From NCBI GenBank assembly GCA_024036415.1, contig JAMWET010001888.1, forward strand, positions 382,001 through 446,000: a DNA stretch of 64,000 nucleotides, given 5' to 3'. Under the pieces are notes generated by a model. It searched no databases. It saw nothing but the letters and a program-made list of their open reading frames with translations, and was not told the DNA's origin. The position numbers and the translations under genes were made by a program. Positions within the stretch are counted from its first letter, which is position 1, and each line of letters opens with the position of its first letter. This stretch comes from Prochilodus magdalenae (taxonomy: Eukaryota; Chordata; Actinopteri; Characiformes; Prochilodontidae). Below are positions 28,101 to 34,171 of this stretch, piece after piece.

Positions 28101-29934
28101 CTATCAAAGAATTACGCAGTTGGAGACAGATTTGATGGATGCCTTCCCTGCACAATTCTATGGTGAGTTTCCTGTGGACTGGGATTTTTCCCACTGCTGG
28201 TAGACCGGTATGGGAACGCCTCCATAAACCTGCAAATTCAGCTACTTCCTTCACTCTATGGCCTTTGGCACGAGACACGAACTGTACCGCCTCTTCTCAA
28301 TCTATGAATCACTCCCACCCCACCGGTATTCATATCCCCATCATTCTTGTGCGGCGCCGTTTACCAGCTTAAATGCACCAGGTGACTCATTTTTGGTCTG
28401 GTAAACTTACTTTTTTGACATTTTCAATAGATTACCCGACAATGGACATACCTGTAGCATTTGGGGTGGCCAGGAAAAGTTTGTCGACCACAAACAGGGT
28501 AAACCGATCAATGTCTTCTGCACCTTGGTCGATAGTCATGGCTGCCTCCTCGGGATCTGGGTTTTCGTCCTGTTGAGTCTGCACCACAATCCCTCTTGTG
28601 TGGTCATTTTTCTGCTCAGCTTCCCTGTTTTTCTGTCTTTCTGACTTCTGCTTATCTTGTTCTTCTAAAACTGCTCTTAGCTGCATGCTGTCTTGCTCTC
28701 TTGGTGAAACCTTCTGTCTGTTCCCAGCAGTATTCTGTTCTGTGTGCGCTAGTGGTCCCATCTGGTCCACGGCCTTTACCATCTGTGTAAGCTTCCTTTC
28801 TGTCTGAACGGACTCGAACTCAACCTGTTCTGTCTGTGAGTTCTCCTGTTGCTTCTGTTCAACATGCTGCTTTGCCTGAAATCCGTATAGTACTGGGTCC
28901 TTAGCAGATAATGGATCATGCTCTCCAGGAACTCTAGGTTCTCCATCTTGACTGACTGGAATACCTGTCTTATCTGGCTGTGCTGTGCTCTCTCTACGAT
29001 ATAATTCTGTATGTTCTATTTCAATTAGACAATGTCCCACTTGTTGGCCCACCTCGAGCTCCACTGTGACTACAGCTTCATCCACATTGAGTTCTCTCTC
29101 ACCTACAGTGGGCACCTTTACCAGCAGGCATTCTGGTGTCTGTAGAACGTCTTGTTCTACGTTGTTGTCCCACTGCACCATGCCTTTGCTTTGCTCCATT
29201 TGTTCTAGACCCTCTGCAGCATCTTCTTTCTGCCCTCTGTGAGCCCAACCTTCTCTTGCCTCAGCGATGTCAAGGGCAGTCCGTGAATCAGGTTTTCCCA
29301 AAACAGGTGTGCCCAAGATGACACCAGAGTGTGGCTCTGAAGCTGTGGGCTGTTGGCTAACGTTTCCCTGCGCTAGTAATTGCACACCTTGACAGATGGA
29401 ATTGCTCCAAATTCCGCTCCCCTGTCCGTGAGTGTAGATCATGGTCTGGGAGGTAGAGTTAGAGGCATTTAACTGGCCTGTAGGCCATTGCTCTGGGTAC
29501 AAGGAAGACAGCAAGGGCCATTCCTTCTCGGTGGCATATACCTGACTCCTGTCCAAATACTGGAGCTCCTGTTGACTAATGCTTGTGTTTGACGTTCTCA
29601 CTCTATCATCTTTACCTGTGAAACATTCATGACCTTGATCTCTTCCATTCTGTTGTCCTCTCTCTGCTAACACAATCTCTAATGGCTGGGTCAAGTCTTC
29701 CCGGTCCAGGACGGCTCGAAGGCTACTGCTCAGGACTATATCAGGGTAAAGAAGGTGGTCCTGATCCAGGACCGGAGATTCCAGCAAGTCAGCTGAAGTC
29801 CTTGATGGAGAAAGGCTTTCAGCATCACTGTTTTGCCTTGACAGGAGAGGAGATCGCTCCTCGGTTTGGCCAGGAATGTTCTGACCCCAGATGAAATGAG
29901 ACACTTGGTAACAGCATTTAAGTACGTTTCCCAT
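638..29934 (-). CDS. cluh: CLUH (clustered mitochondria protein homolog), 3' end off window
   Basis: CLUH is a large cytosolic RNA-binding protein that binds mRNAs of nuclear-encoded mitochondrial proteins and affects mitochondrial distribution. I joined 21 coding exons by splice site and phase: 29934-28452, 27302-27136, 26589-26418, 25639-25496, 22866-22739, 20847-20693, 20514-20389, 20290-20143, 18147-18055, 17090-16696, 14728-14429, 12066-11843, 11258-11158, 10376-10224, 8858-8796, 6863-6619, 5936-5852, 5731-5578, 3747-3608, 1230-1150, 763-638. They total 4683 nt, 1561 codons, with no internal stop. From exon 2 onward the product follows vertebrate CLUH throughout, for example [30 protein letters not shown] and [20 protein letters not shown]. 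Exon 21 ends at a donor after EMALLD, so the final TPR exons are off the left edge. Exon 2 has no Met before the CLUH core, so initiation must be upstream, in the long exon 1. Whether this is the single teleost gene or one of two paralogues cannot be decided here. Confidence 0.93.
1348..1870. repeat. Nested tandem repeat: 12-bp minisatellite inside a triplicated unit
   Basis: A 12-bp unit (CCAATTCCAAAC, with CCACTTCCAAAC variants) repeats about 18 times from 1429 to 1652. Its left flank (CTATTTTAATACCAGTGAAT...ACCACAAAC, 1348-1430) recurs at 1671-1755, followed by three more 12-bp units, and again, degraded, from about 1811. So a flank-plus-array module exists in three copies of different array length, in the cluh intron between exons 19 and 20. 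Confidence 0.9.
1900..2260 (+). pseudogene. Degenerate Tc1-like transposase fragment
   Basis: In the plus frame [20 protein letters not shown] and [20 protein letters not shown] then [10 protein letters not shown] resemble the Tc1 transposase segment around the first catalytic Asp and the GG.S.M.WG...G.L....G..NAE.Y...L motif. There are many substitutions and no catalytic core. Confidence 0.6.
2479..3357 (+). mobile_element. Tc1-like relic interrupted by a SINE
   Basis: Inverted ends ATAAGCTCACCGGACAAAAC (about 2479) and its inverse GTTTTGTCCAATGAGCTCAC (about 3357). Inside is a degenerate transposase DNA-binding region (2602-2750: [29 protein letters not shown]). From 2752 to about 3065 a SINE-like sequence is inserted. 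The element resumes at about 3095 (CCCAGTCTACAGGGAATTC). Confidence 0.75.
2752..3065 (-). mobile_element. SINE-like insertion inside a Tc1 relic
   Basis: Shares GTTGATCCCACAGTGGGGAAA, CACACTCACTAGTGAA, GGGGAGCAGTTGGGGGTTAG, GTGCCTTGCTCAAGGGCACC and TGGTTCCCTAACCTCC with the copies at 9055-9300 and 35875-36300. The tRNA-like B-box lies near 2975 in reverse orientation. Confidence 0.7.
4035..4494 (-). mobile_element. Deleted Tc1-like element (AATAGCTGCACCCAG family)
   Basis: Inverted ends AATAGCTGCACCCAGAGGGA (4035) and TTCCTTCTGGGTGCAGCTATT (about 4474-4494). The interior on the minus strand keeps transposase C-terminal remnants ([20 protein letters not shown]). In the cluh intron between exons 18 and 19. 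Confidence 0.8.
4900..5345 (+). mobile_element. Probable retroelement 3' tail
   Basis: A non-coding AT-rich stretch ends AATGACAATAAAGATTCTAT followed by TTCTATTCTATTCTATTC, like the 3' end and short tail repeat of a fish LINE. In the cluh intron between exons 18 and 19. Confidence 0.5.
6060..6275 (+). mobile_element. Tc1-like relic fragment
   Basis: TGTCTCGTTCCATGTGTGGA, AATGGCTCCAAAGCAGATGT and GCCAAAGACCATAGTGTAAA match the family at 2479. Located between cluh exons 16 and 17. Confidence 0.7.
6870..8790. other. cluh intron between exons 15 and 16 without genes
   Basis: AT-rich sequence with CpG-containing segments at about 7360-7900 and a TCAGTCGACTTGAAGGGTCT-type stretch near 8070-8140. 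The ORFs here are short and unsupported. One decayed SINE lies at 8340-8550. Confidence 0.6.
8340..8550 (-). mobile_element. Decayed SINE related to the 53817 family
   Basis: Contains GGGAATTCGAACCCAGTG and GGTGGTACCTGCTGAGCTGA, reverse complements of B-box and A-box regions, with AGTCTTGCCCAAGGACT in the body. Confidence 0.5.
8796..12066 (-). CDS. cluh: cluh exons 12-15: linker and central helical region
   Basis: Exons 12066-11843, 11258-11158, 10376-10224 and 8858-8796 encode residues of about 1104-1284. Exon 12 is a divergent S/T/P-rich linker of about 75 codons, much shorter than the matching region of some other teleost CLUH proteins as I remember them. It ends in the conserved [15 protein letters not shown]. 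Exon 13 continues [20 protein letters not shown] and [13 protein letters not shown]. Exon 14 carries [20 protein letters not shown] and YLGTVL. Exon 15 carries [15 protein letters not shown]. The exon 13 acceptor lies only about 10 bases from a long GATA array. Confidence 0.92.
9055..9300 (+). mobile_element. tRNA-derived SINE copy
   Basis: Starts GGGCAGTCGTGGGTTGGAAG, carries a B-box-like CCAGTTCGATTCCC, the module GGTGCCCTTGAGCAAGGCAC, CCCCAACTGCTCCCCGGGCG, and ends TTCACTTCACAGATGGGTTA. Same family as 35875-36300 and, inverted, 2752-3065. It lies upstream of cluh exon 15 (8858-8796), in the intron after exon 14. Confidence 0.75.
10565..10860 (+). mobile_element. Tc1-like relic fragment
   Basis: AAATCTGCAGGAACTGTGTG, ATGGGATGGATTTTCACAGG and TACTTCTACATGTGTAGCTC are shared with the AATAGCTGCACCCAG family. 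Both termini are eroded. Confidence 0.65.
11268..11597. repeat. GATA/GGAT microsatellite abutting cluh exon 13 acceptor
   Basis: About 330 bases of GATA with an interior GGAT/GGGT-rich block. It ends about ten bases from the exon 13 acceptor (exon begins 11258 on the minus strand). The other end runs into ACTTTATTGATCCCAGAGGG, typical of the 3' tail of a fish retroelement, which probably seeded the array. Confidence 0.95.
12813..13345 (+). mobile_element. Internally deleted Tc1-like element, 533 bp, TA-flanked
   Basis: Termini CAGGGGTTGGACAATAAAAC and its inverse (CATTGTCCAACCCCTG) are flanked by TA target duplications. The inside retains the transposase N-terminal DNA-binding part ([20 protein letters not shown]) on the plus strand and the far C-terminus, with the catalytic middle missing. 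It lies in the cluh intron between exons 11 and 12. Confidence 0.9.
13500..14420. mobile_element. Probable DNA-transposon relic
   Basis: Long non-coding stretch with transposon-like content (CATACAGGTTCTATATGGCA, CCACAGATGTTGCAGCTGGG, TCTCCTGGCTGGTCCCATAA) and only broken reading frames. The family is not identified. In the cluh intron between exons 11 and 12, ending about ten bases before exon 11. Confidence 0.4.
14429..22866 (-). CDS. cluh: cluh exons 5-11: central CLU domain
   Basis: These exons (22866-22739, 20847-20693, 20514-20389, 20290-20143, 18147-18055, 17090-16696, 14728-14429) encode residues of about 656-1103. Landmarks in order are [164 protein letters not shown] and [20 protein letters not shown]. 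Together they form the CLU domain that defines the family. Every junction is GT-AG and phase-consistent. Confidence 0.95.
15430..16082. repeat. 650-bp AT-rich palindrome
   Basis: The left arm from CCCTTATGAAACGATAATAT (15430 to about 15738) is the near-perfect reverse complement of the right arm (about 15773-16082, ending TCGTTTCATAAGGG), around an axis near 15756 with a loop of about 35 bases. The same peptide can be translated from both strands, which is a by-product of the symmetry. The main difference is an expanded TA run in the right arm. It lies in the cluh intron between exons 10 and 11. It is probably a foldback DNA transposon; no clear target-site duplication was seen. Confidence 0.92.
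16170..16640 (+). pseudogene. Decayed Tc1-like transposase segment
   Basis: TCTGGACTCAACTGGAGCAT and CATGATGACATTGAGGAGCT with GGACTGTCCCGCAAAATCCC parallel the 33430-33560 copy (GGCATGATGACCATTCAGGT, CCCTGCAAAATGCCCAGATC). It sits between the palindrome and cluh exon 10. Confidence 0.5.
17175..17610. repeat. Interspersed repeat of unknown class
   Basis: Starts CACTTTATTAGGTACTTGTA and includes CAGCTCCACTGACCATATAG, GGTGGATCGTTCTCAGCACC and TGGTGCTGGTGTGTTAGTGT, segments I associate with a common fish interspersed repeat. No coding frame. In the intron between cluh exons 9 and 10. Confidence 0.5.
18460..18680 (+). mobile_element. tRNA-derived SINE (second family)
   Basis: TGTAGCTCAGCGGATAACAC, GGGGTTTGAATCCC and the tail GTCGCTCTGGATAAGAGCGT match the copy at 53817. 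A more decayed copy follows at about 18775-18945. Confidence 0.8.
19104..19164. repeat. (TA)n microsatellite
   Basis: About 30 TA dinucleotides directly joined to a copy of the 240-bp palindromic MITE starting at 19163. A second TA/CA-rich block lies at 19436-19480. Confidence 0.95.
19163..19400. mobile_element. 240-bp palindromic MITE, copy 1
   Basis: Begins ATCGTCGCTGTCCAAAGAAA, with GGTATCTCCAAAATGGCAAC and TTTGAATGGAAGTCAATGGA. The right end is truncated after ATCAACAAAAAATGG. Same family as 26015, 31811, 49786 and 58176. Confidence 0.85.
21080..22730. other. cluh intron between exons 5 and 6 without genes
   Basis: AT-rich intron sequence with a short ACACTGTA tandem run at about 21270-21312, a GAATGAAT run near 21475-21505 and A/T homopolymers near 21650-21780. 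No coding signal on either strand. Confidence 0.7.
23340..25407. repeat. 15-bp minisatellite, about 2.07 kb
   Basis: Tandem copies of a 15-bp unit, CTATACTGTGTATGA or its variant ending GGC, run for about 138 units in the cluh intron between exons 4 and 5. Because 15 is divisible by three, all frames stay open and spurious ORFs of [10 protein letters not shown] or [10 protein letters not shown] pentapeptides result. Variant units are ordered: up to about 24.2 kb a CTTACTGTGTATGA variant recurs every few units; from about 24.42 kb blocks containing GGCTAGACTG appear; from about 25.13 kb a GGCTATATGTGTATG variant dominates. Confidence 0.97.
25496..27302 (-). CDS. cluh: cluh exons 2-4: CLUH N-terminal domain
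   Basis: Exons 27302-27136, 26589-26418 and 25639-25496 encode residues of about 495-655 of the predicted protein. Exon 2 ends in the CLUH-like [18 protein letters not shown]. Exon 3 gives [20 protein letters not shown] followed by [18 protein letters not shown], the ubiquitin-like N-terminal CLU region. Exon 4 gives [20 protein letters not shown] and [19 protein letters not shown]. Phases run 0, 1, 1 and all donors are GTAAG/GTGAG type. The intron after exon 4 holds the large 15-bp minisatellite. Confidence 0.93.
26015..26215. mobile_element. 240-bp palindromic MITE, copy 2 (truncated)
   Basis: CCAAAGAAAAGCAAGTATCTC and TAATGTAAGTCAATGGAATC place it in the family; the right end runs into an A-rich stretch. 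In the cluh intron between exons 3 and 4. Confidence 0.75.
26695..27070 (+). mobile_element. Tc1-like relic, left end lost
   Basis: Contains AATCTGCAGGAACTGTGTGA, CATGGGATGGATTATCACAG and the 3' end CTCACTTCCTTCTAGGGGCA. In the cluh intron between exons 2 and 3. Confidence 0.7.
27992..28411 (-). mobile_element. Short Tc1-like relic with TIRs, next to cluh exon 1
   Basis: Inverted ends CAAGCTCACCAGACAAAAAG and TTTTGGTCTGGTAAACTTAC. The minus strand keeps [13 protein letters not shown] and related transposase remnants. It ends about 40 bases from the cluh exon 1 donor at 28452. Confidence 0.75.
28452..29934 (-). CDS. cluh: cluh exon 1: novel 494-residue N-terminal extension
   Basis: This single exon is open for 494 codons from an ATG at 29934. 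That ATG has A at -3 and G at +4, a good Kozak context. The frame is also open upstream to about 30171 but without another ATG. The start reads [10 protein letters not shown]: glycine at 2 and paired cysteines at 7-8, followed by an acidic/dileucine stretch (TEERSPLLS). This resembles the head of acylated membrane-anchored proteins, although lysine at position 6 is not an ideal myristoylation context. The rest is low-complexity, rich in Q, E, S and T, with a charged possible coiled-coil around residues 420-460 and a hydrophobic helix-like segment ([12 protein letters not shown]) near the end. The donor ACAG|GTATGT leaves phase 1, which the exon 2 acceptor completes. An in-frame stop follows the donor within five codons. 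I do not recognise a domain and assign no function. Confidence 0.75.
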
Positions 29935-30171
29935 TTTGCAAGAGAATTCGCAAAAGTTAGCTGCAACCAATCTGGGAATTCCGGTTAGCTGGAGGCTAAG
30001 TCGTTGTAGGATTTTGCTGGGTGTCCTTGACAGCTGTGTTTCCTTCAGTTTGTAGGGATCAGCTGCAGAGCAGACCTGGTCAGGAGTTTGGCACCACGTG
30101 GCTGTATCTGACAGCACAAACAAGTCAGGAATTCTTCTGCTACTAGGCAAATTCTCAAATTCTGGTTTCAC

Positions 30172-31800
30172 CTGTCATTAATAATGAGGTGGATGTCCAC
30201 CTGTCCAACTGTACCACCAGACCTGAAGTATTCCAAAGCTTACAGAAGTTCCAATTGAAGACGATACTTACAGAAAACTAGCAACCCCACATCAGACTCC
30301 AAAACTTTATCCGGGCCATGGATCAGCATTCTGTCCCACCCCGGTACAGAAGCCTCCTGCAGAACTGCAGGTGCCCAAAAGCATTGCTATAAGAAATGGT
30401 ACCAGTGCTCACCATTTTATCTTCTCCTCAACACAGCTTGCTGATAATCCAGGAATTACTCGGGAAGCCAGAGGAAGCAGGAATCCCAATCCAAAGCGTA
30501 GATTCACGGTGTTGCCGGCAGAGGTTATACAACCTCTGATTGTATCCTCTTCTGCCCTTCATTGTGTGTGCCTCTCTTGCTCCCCCCCTCCTTCTCCTTC
30601 ACACACACACATACACACACTTTCCCAGGGAGGAGGAGTCTGACTGGGGCCCCCATTGCTCTGTGTAGCCCACTTCTATTCCTGAGCAGCTAACTCATCT
30701 CTCTAGCTCCACACAGAGGCAACCCGAGCATCCAATGACTGGAATGGCTCACATGACATACCTAACTTCCTGAATCCTGTTCAATACATCCATCACGTGC
30801 TCACTTGGGTCATCCATATAAATAGCTTGTGCAAGTGCTTTACCCCTACATCGTGCTTATCAGGCAGAAGGAGAAGGACGGTATCCGACACACCTCTTTC
30901 CCCTGTCCCCTTTGAATCGACTGCTGGCTCATAGATGCTCTGGGCTGGTTGCTATGGTAGGCTGCTGCAGTACCAGCAGAATGCTGAAGCACTCATTTGT
31001 CTGAGACGGGGGAAAAAAACGCAGGGAAATAAACGTGGACCTAAGCAAAAGAATAAGGGAGGGCTTTGCGACGGGGGGCTTTTTGTGAATATCTGTTAGC
31101 CAGCATGCTCTTACTGTGCATGCACAGCCGCACAAACTCAGACAGGCCAAGCACAAGGGCATCAGGCACATCCAAAATGTCGTTTGTATGGAAGATTGAG
31201 TTGTAGACGTCAGTACCGGCAATCCTGTTGATGGACAGACCAGGAGACCCCATATCTGCATAATACTGTAGAGGCCAACATGCCCAAGTGGGGTATCTCT
31301 AAACCATCAAATTCATTTCATTCCATAGAGTTCCCTCCAAGAGTCACTGGATCCTCTCAGTTAGTACATTTTGCTACAGCCATGCTACAAGTTAGCTCAC
31401 AGTCCTGCACAGTGGAATGACCATCAGATAGAAGCATGTCTAATATTGTACCGCAAATGTTTAGCATAAGCTACTGCTGCTAAAGAAAGTTGCTGAATCA
31501 TAAGGTTCACAGTGGCGGTGATGGTAACCAGACATCTGAAACACTGAATGCCTCTGAAAGCCCCCTAATAGAAGGTTAGACTGTGTTATGGTTAGACATA
31601 CACATGCCTGATAGTTTCGTAAAAATATGTATAGGACTAAAATGTATTTGACTCCAACTGATGGTGGAAGAGTCCATCAGGGCATTGTAAGCTACTAGAG
31701 TTGTAAGCACAGGTTGCTGGTCCTGTGAAGTCTATTATGCTGCTTGATGACCTTGTAATTGAGAGGAGGCCAGAACATTTGGTGATAATTTGTAGCTGGG
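30172..31800. other. cluh 5' flank: UTR/promoter candidate region
   Basis: No recognised gene beyond the doubtful exon at 31115-31255. It contains a short CA run (about 30600-30620) and non-repetitive sequence. The cluh transcription start must lie here or within 29935-30172; no TATA box or CpG island was convincing. Confidence 0.4.
31115..31255 (-). CDS. Unrecognised candidate exon upstream of cluh
   Basis: Between an acceptor-like TTATGCAG and a donor-like CACA|GTAAGAG the minus frame reads MGSPGLSINRIAGTDVYNSI, FHTNDILDVPDALVLGLSEF and VRLCMH with no stop. The peptide is not recognised. Its phase 1 end would not splice in frame to the position-30172 acceptor ahead of cluh exon 1. It may be an alternative or untranslated exon, or chance. 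Confidence 0.22.
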
Positions 31801-31810
31801 CCAAAAGTAT

Positions 31811-32056
31811 ATATCATCACTGTCCAAAGAAGAACATGTATCTCCATTTTTGTCGATTTTCACTTTTATGCATCGTATGAACGCAGCAGCTGCATTTTAC
31901 ACTGTGTGAACGTTTCATGATAAATGGACTAACAGGAACAGGCCAAAACCTTTGGGAAAGATGTCTGGTTCCATTGACTTCCATTCAAACCAAATGAGGT
32001 TTTTGCCCTCTCCTGTAAAGCTGAGATACTAGTTTTTCTTTGGACAGTGGCGATAT
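31811..32056. mobile_element. 240-bp palindromic MITE, copy 3 (inverted)
   Basis: Both ends kept: ATATCATCACTGTCCAAAGA at the left and its inverse TTTCTTTGGACAGTGGCGAT at the right. The interior is in reverse orientation relative to the other copies. Between cluh and ccdc92b. Confidence 0.85.
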
Positions 32057-32139
32057 ACAAAAGAACTTTTGGTCCACCACAAGAATCAGTATAGATGATT
32101 ATCAAGAGTGTTCCAGATATGGAGATGTCAATTATTCGT

Positions 32140-32450
32140 TATCATTCCGGGTCATGGGCGGAGGCGGGTGCTGGAGCCTATAACAGCACTCATTGGGTGG
32201 AAGGCAGGAAACACCTTGGACAGGCTGCTACTTTATCACAGGGCAGACACACAGACATACTCACACCTACGGGCCAATTTAGCATCTCCACTTCAACTGC
32301 CTGAATGTCTTCGGATGGTAGGAGAAGACCAGAGCACCCAGAGGAAACCCACCCAGGCACAGAGAAGGACCCCGGATGCCCCAGCCAGGTTTCGAACCCA
32401 TGCCTTTCCTACTGTGAGGTGACGGGGTTACCCACTGCACCACCAAGCTT
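32140..32450 (+). mobile_element. LINE/SINE 3'-type repeat
   Basis: Includes CTCATTGGGTGGAAGGCAGG, CCAATTTAGCATCTCCA and CCAGAGGAAACCCACCCAGG, resembling the conserved 3' domain shared by some fish SINEs and LINEs. A shorter copy lies at 3890-4010. Class not resolved. Confidence 0.55.
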
Positions 32451-33119
32451 CCCTTGAACATGTCACGGACTACAGAATGACAACATGAATAAACAGGAGT
32501 TTGGACAGTCATGTTTACTGTGAACTGTCAGGTGGGATCTTCCCATGCAGGCATGATAGGATATTAAGAAGTAATATGCACAAAAAAACCACAAACAGTC
32601 AAAGATATAACAAATACGACTTTATTAACGTGTCTGAAAGAAATCACACCGCACTACTTGCTCAGGTCATTAAGCTGGAGAAACGAAACCGACAGTGTGG
32701 TTCTAGTGTACAGCATCTATTTGGGTTTGTGACATTTCTATACGACACACAATTACATTACAGTCATCCTACGTCCTCTTCTGGACTGTGCTCTTAAAAC
32801 TAAATATGTGATGTCTACTGGTAACTGGACCATCAAAAGATCAGCTGCTGTTTGTCTGCATTTGAATGACGTTTCTGTATGGAGCCGTATTAGATTTCAC
32901 CAATCAGAGAAGGATCAGAGGAGGAAATCTATTTTCTCCCAGTGTCTGCTACATATATCCCTGCTATGGCCTTGGAAAGATTAAACATGTACTCCGCCAG
33001 CTCCATCTTTCTATAGTAACACTTGAACAGTGAACATTTACTAGCTCAGTAAATGGTTCAACATGCTTGGAGGAGAGCACTAACTACTCAGTTCGGGTGT
33101 ACATTTGTCCTACGTTGGC

Positions 33120-33735
33120 CAGCATCGCTGCACTAACCTATTTCTGGTCTCAAATTAGAACACCAGTGGACATCCTGCTTTAATGTTCATCCCTGAATAT
33201 AGGCTCCCCGGGCAAATTACGAGTCCCCTCTGTGATGTTCTGGGGGTATTTTGAAGAAATTGGAAAAATAGATAAAAGTGGAAAGTTGAAATAGGTTCTT
33301 TGGTTGAGGTGACAGTAAATTCGAACCATGTGACCATGTGGTTCACTGTGGTCACATGGCCTTTTTCTCATCGTCATCTTATCAAGGAACTTAACATTCC
33401 TATCCCTGTATTCCAAGATGACCATTCCCGTGTTTACAGGCCTGCAAATGCAACTGACTGGCATGATGACCATTCAGGTGCATTCAGACATCCAGACTGC
33501 CCTGCAAAATGCCCAGATCTGAATCCTCGTGAATGTCTGTGGGACTACTTGGAACAACCAGTAAGACGCCAGGGAAGACATCCACCAAATCTGAGCCAAC
33601 CAATTCTTTGATGCAAAAGTGTCTGAACATTGATGTGGCCTACATCCAGAACCATGCCGAATTGGATCACAGCTGTTACTGGTGCTTGTGGAGGTATTAC
33701 ACTCTATTAGGTACGTTTCAGTCACAGGTGACTTA
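33120..33735 (+). pseudogene. Tc1-like transposase C-terminal relic
   Basis: The plus strand reads HPDCPAKCPDLNPRECLWDY then LEQPVRRQGRHPPNLSQ, matching the (W)P..SPDLNP.E..W region that holds the third catalytic acidic residue of Tc1-type transposases. The HPPNL tail also occurs in the 115 and 56905 copies. Confidence 0.7.
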
Positions 33736-34171
33736 TTTATTATCTGGTGAGCTTATACATTTCCTAACGACCCCAATCAGTCAAACCTGCACTTCAATTA
33801 TCATATTAAATATGCTCATAATAAATATGAGGACTATATGTCTTATGGATAGAAACTCTAAGTCTGATTATCAGTAAAAGTATGAAAATAACAATAACAA
33901 TAATAACAATTGTATAATAATAGTAATAATAATTATACAACATATCCTCCCTTTGCTCTGCAGCATTTTTCTAATTCATAAATAAATGATAAACAAAACT
34001 TGGTAATACAAGGTGCAGGAAGTAGCATATGGTTGGAAATAAATTTGGTTCATTGCTCTGGGCTAATCAGGTTGCCACAGATATTACAGTACACCAACAT
34101 TTTAGAATGAACCGATATCGATACTACATACTATAACTCACAGATCATAGATCATTAATATTCATGTTGCC

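Noticed and set aside
28598..29321. Plus-strand ORFs opposite cluh exon 1
   Set aside because: Shadow frames of the long minus-strand coding exon; no splice or start support.
29934..30171. Upstream start extending cluh exon 1 by 79 codons
   Set aside because: The frame is open but begins after a stop at a GTG with no ATG; the ATG at 29934 has good context. An upstream in-frame exon cannot be fully excluded.
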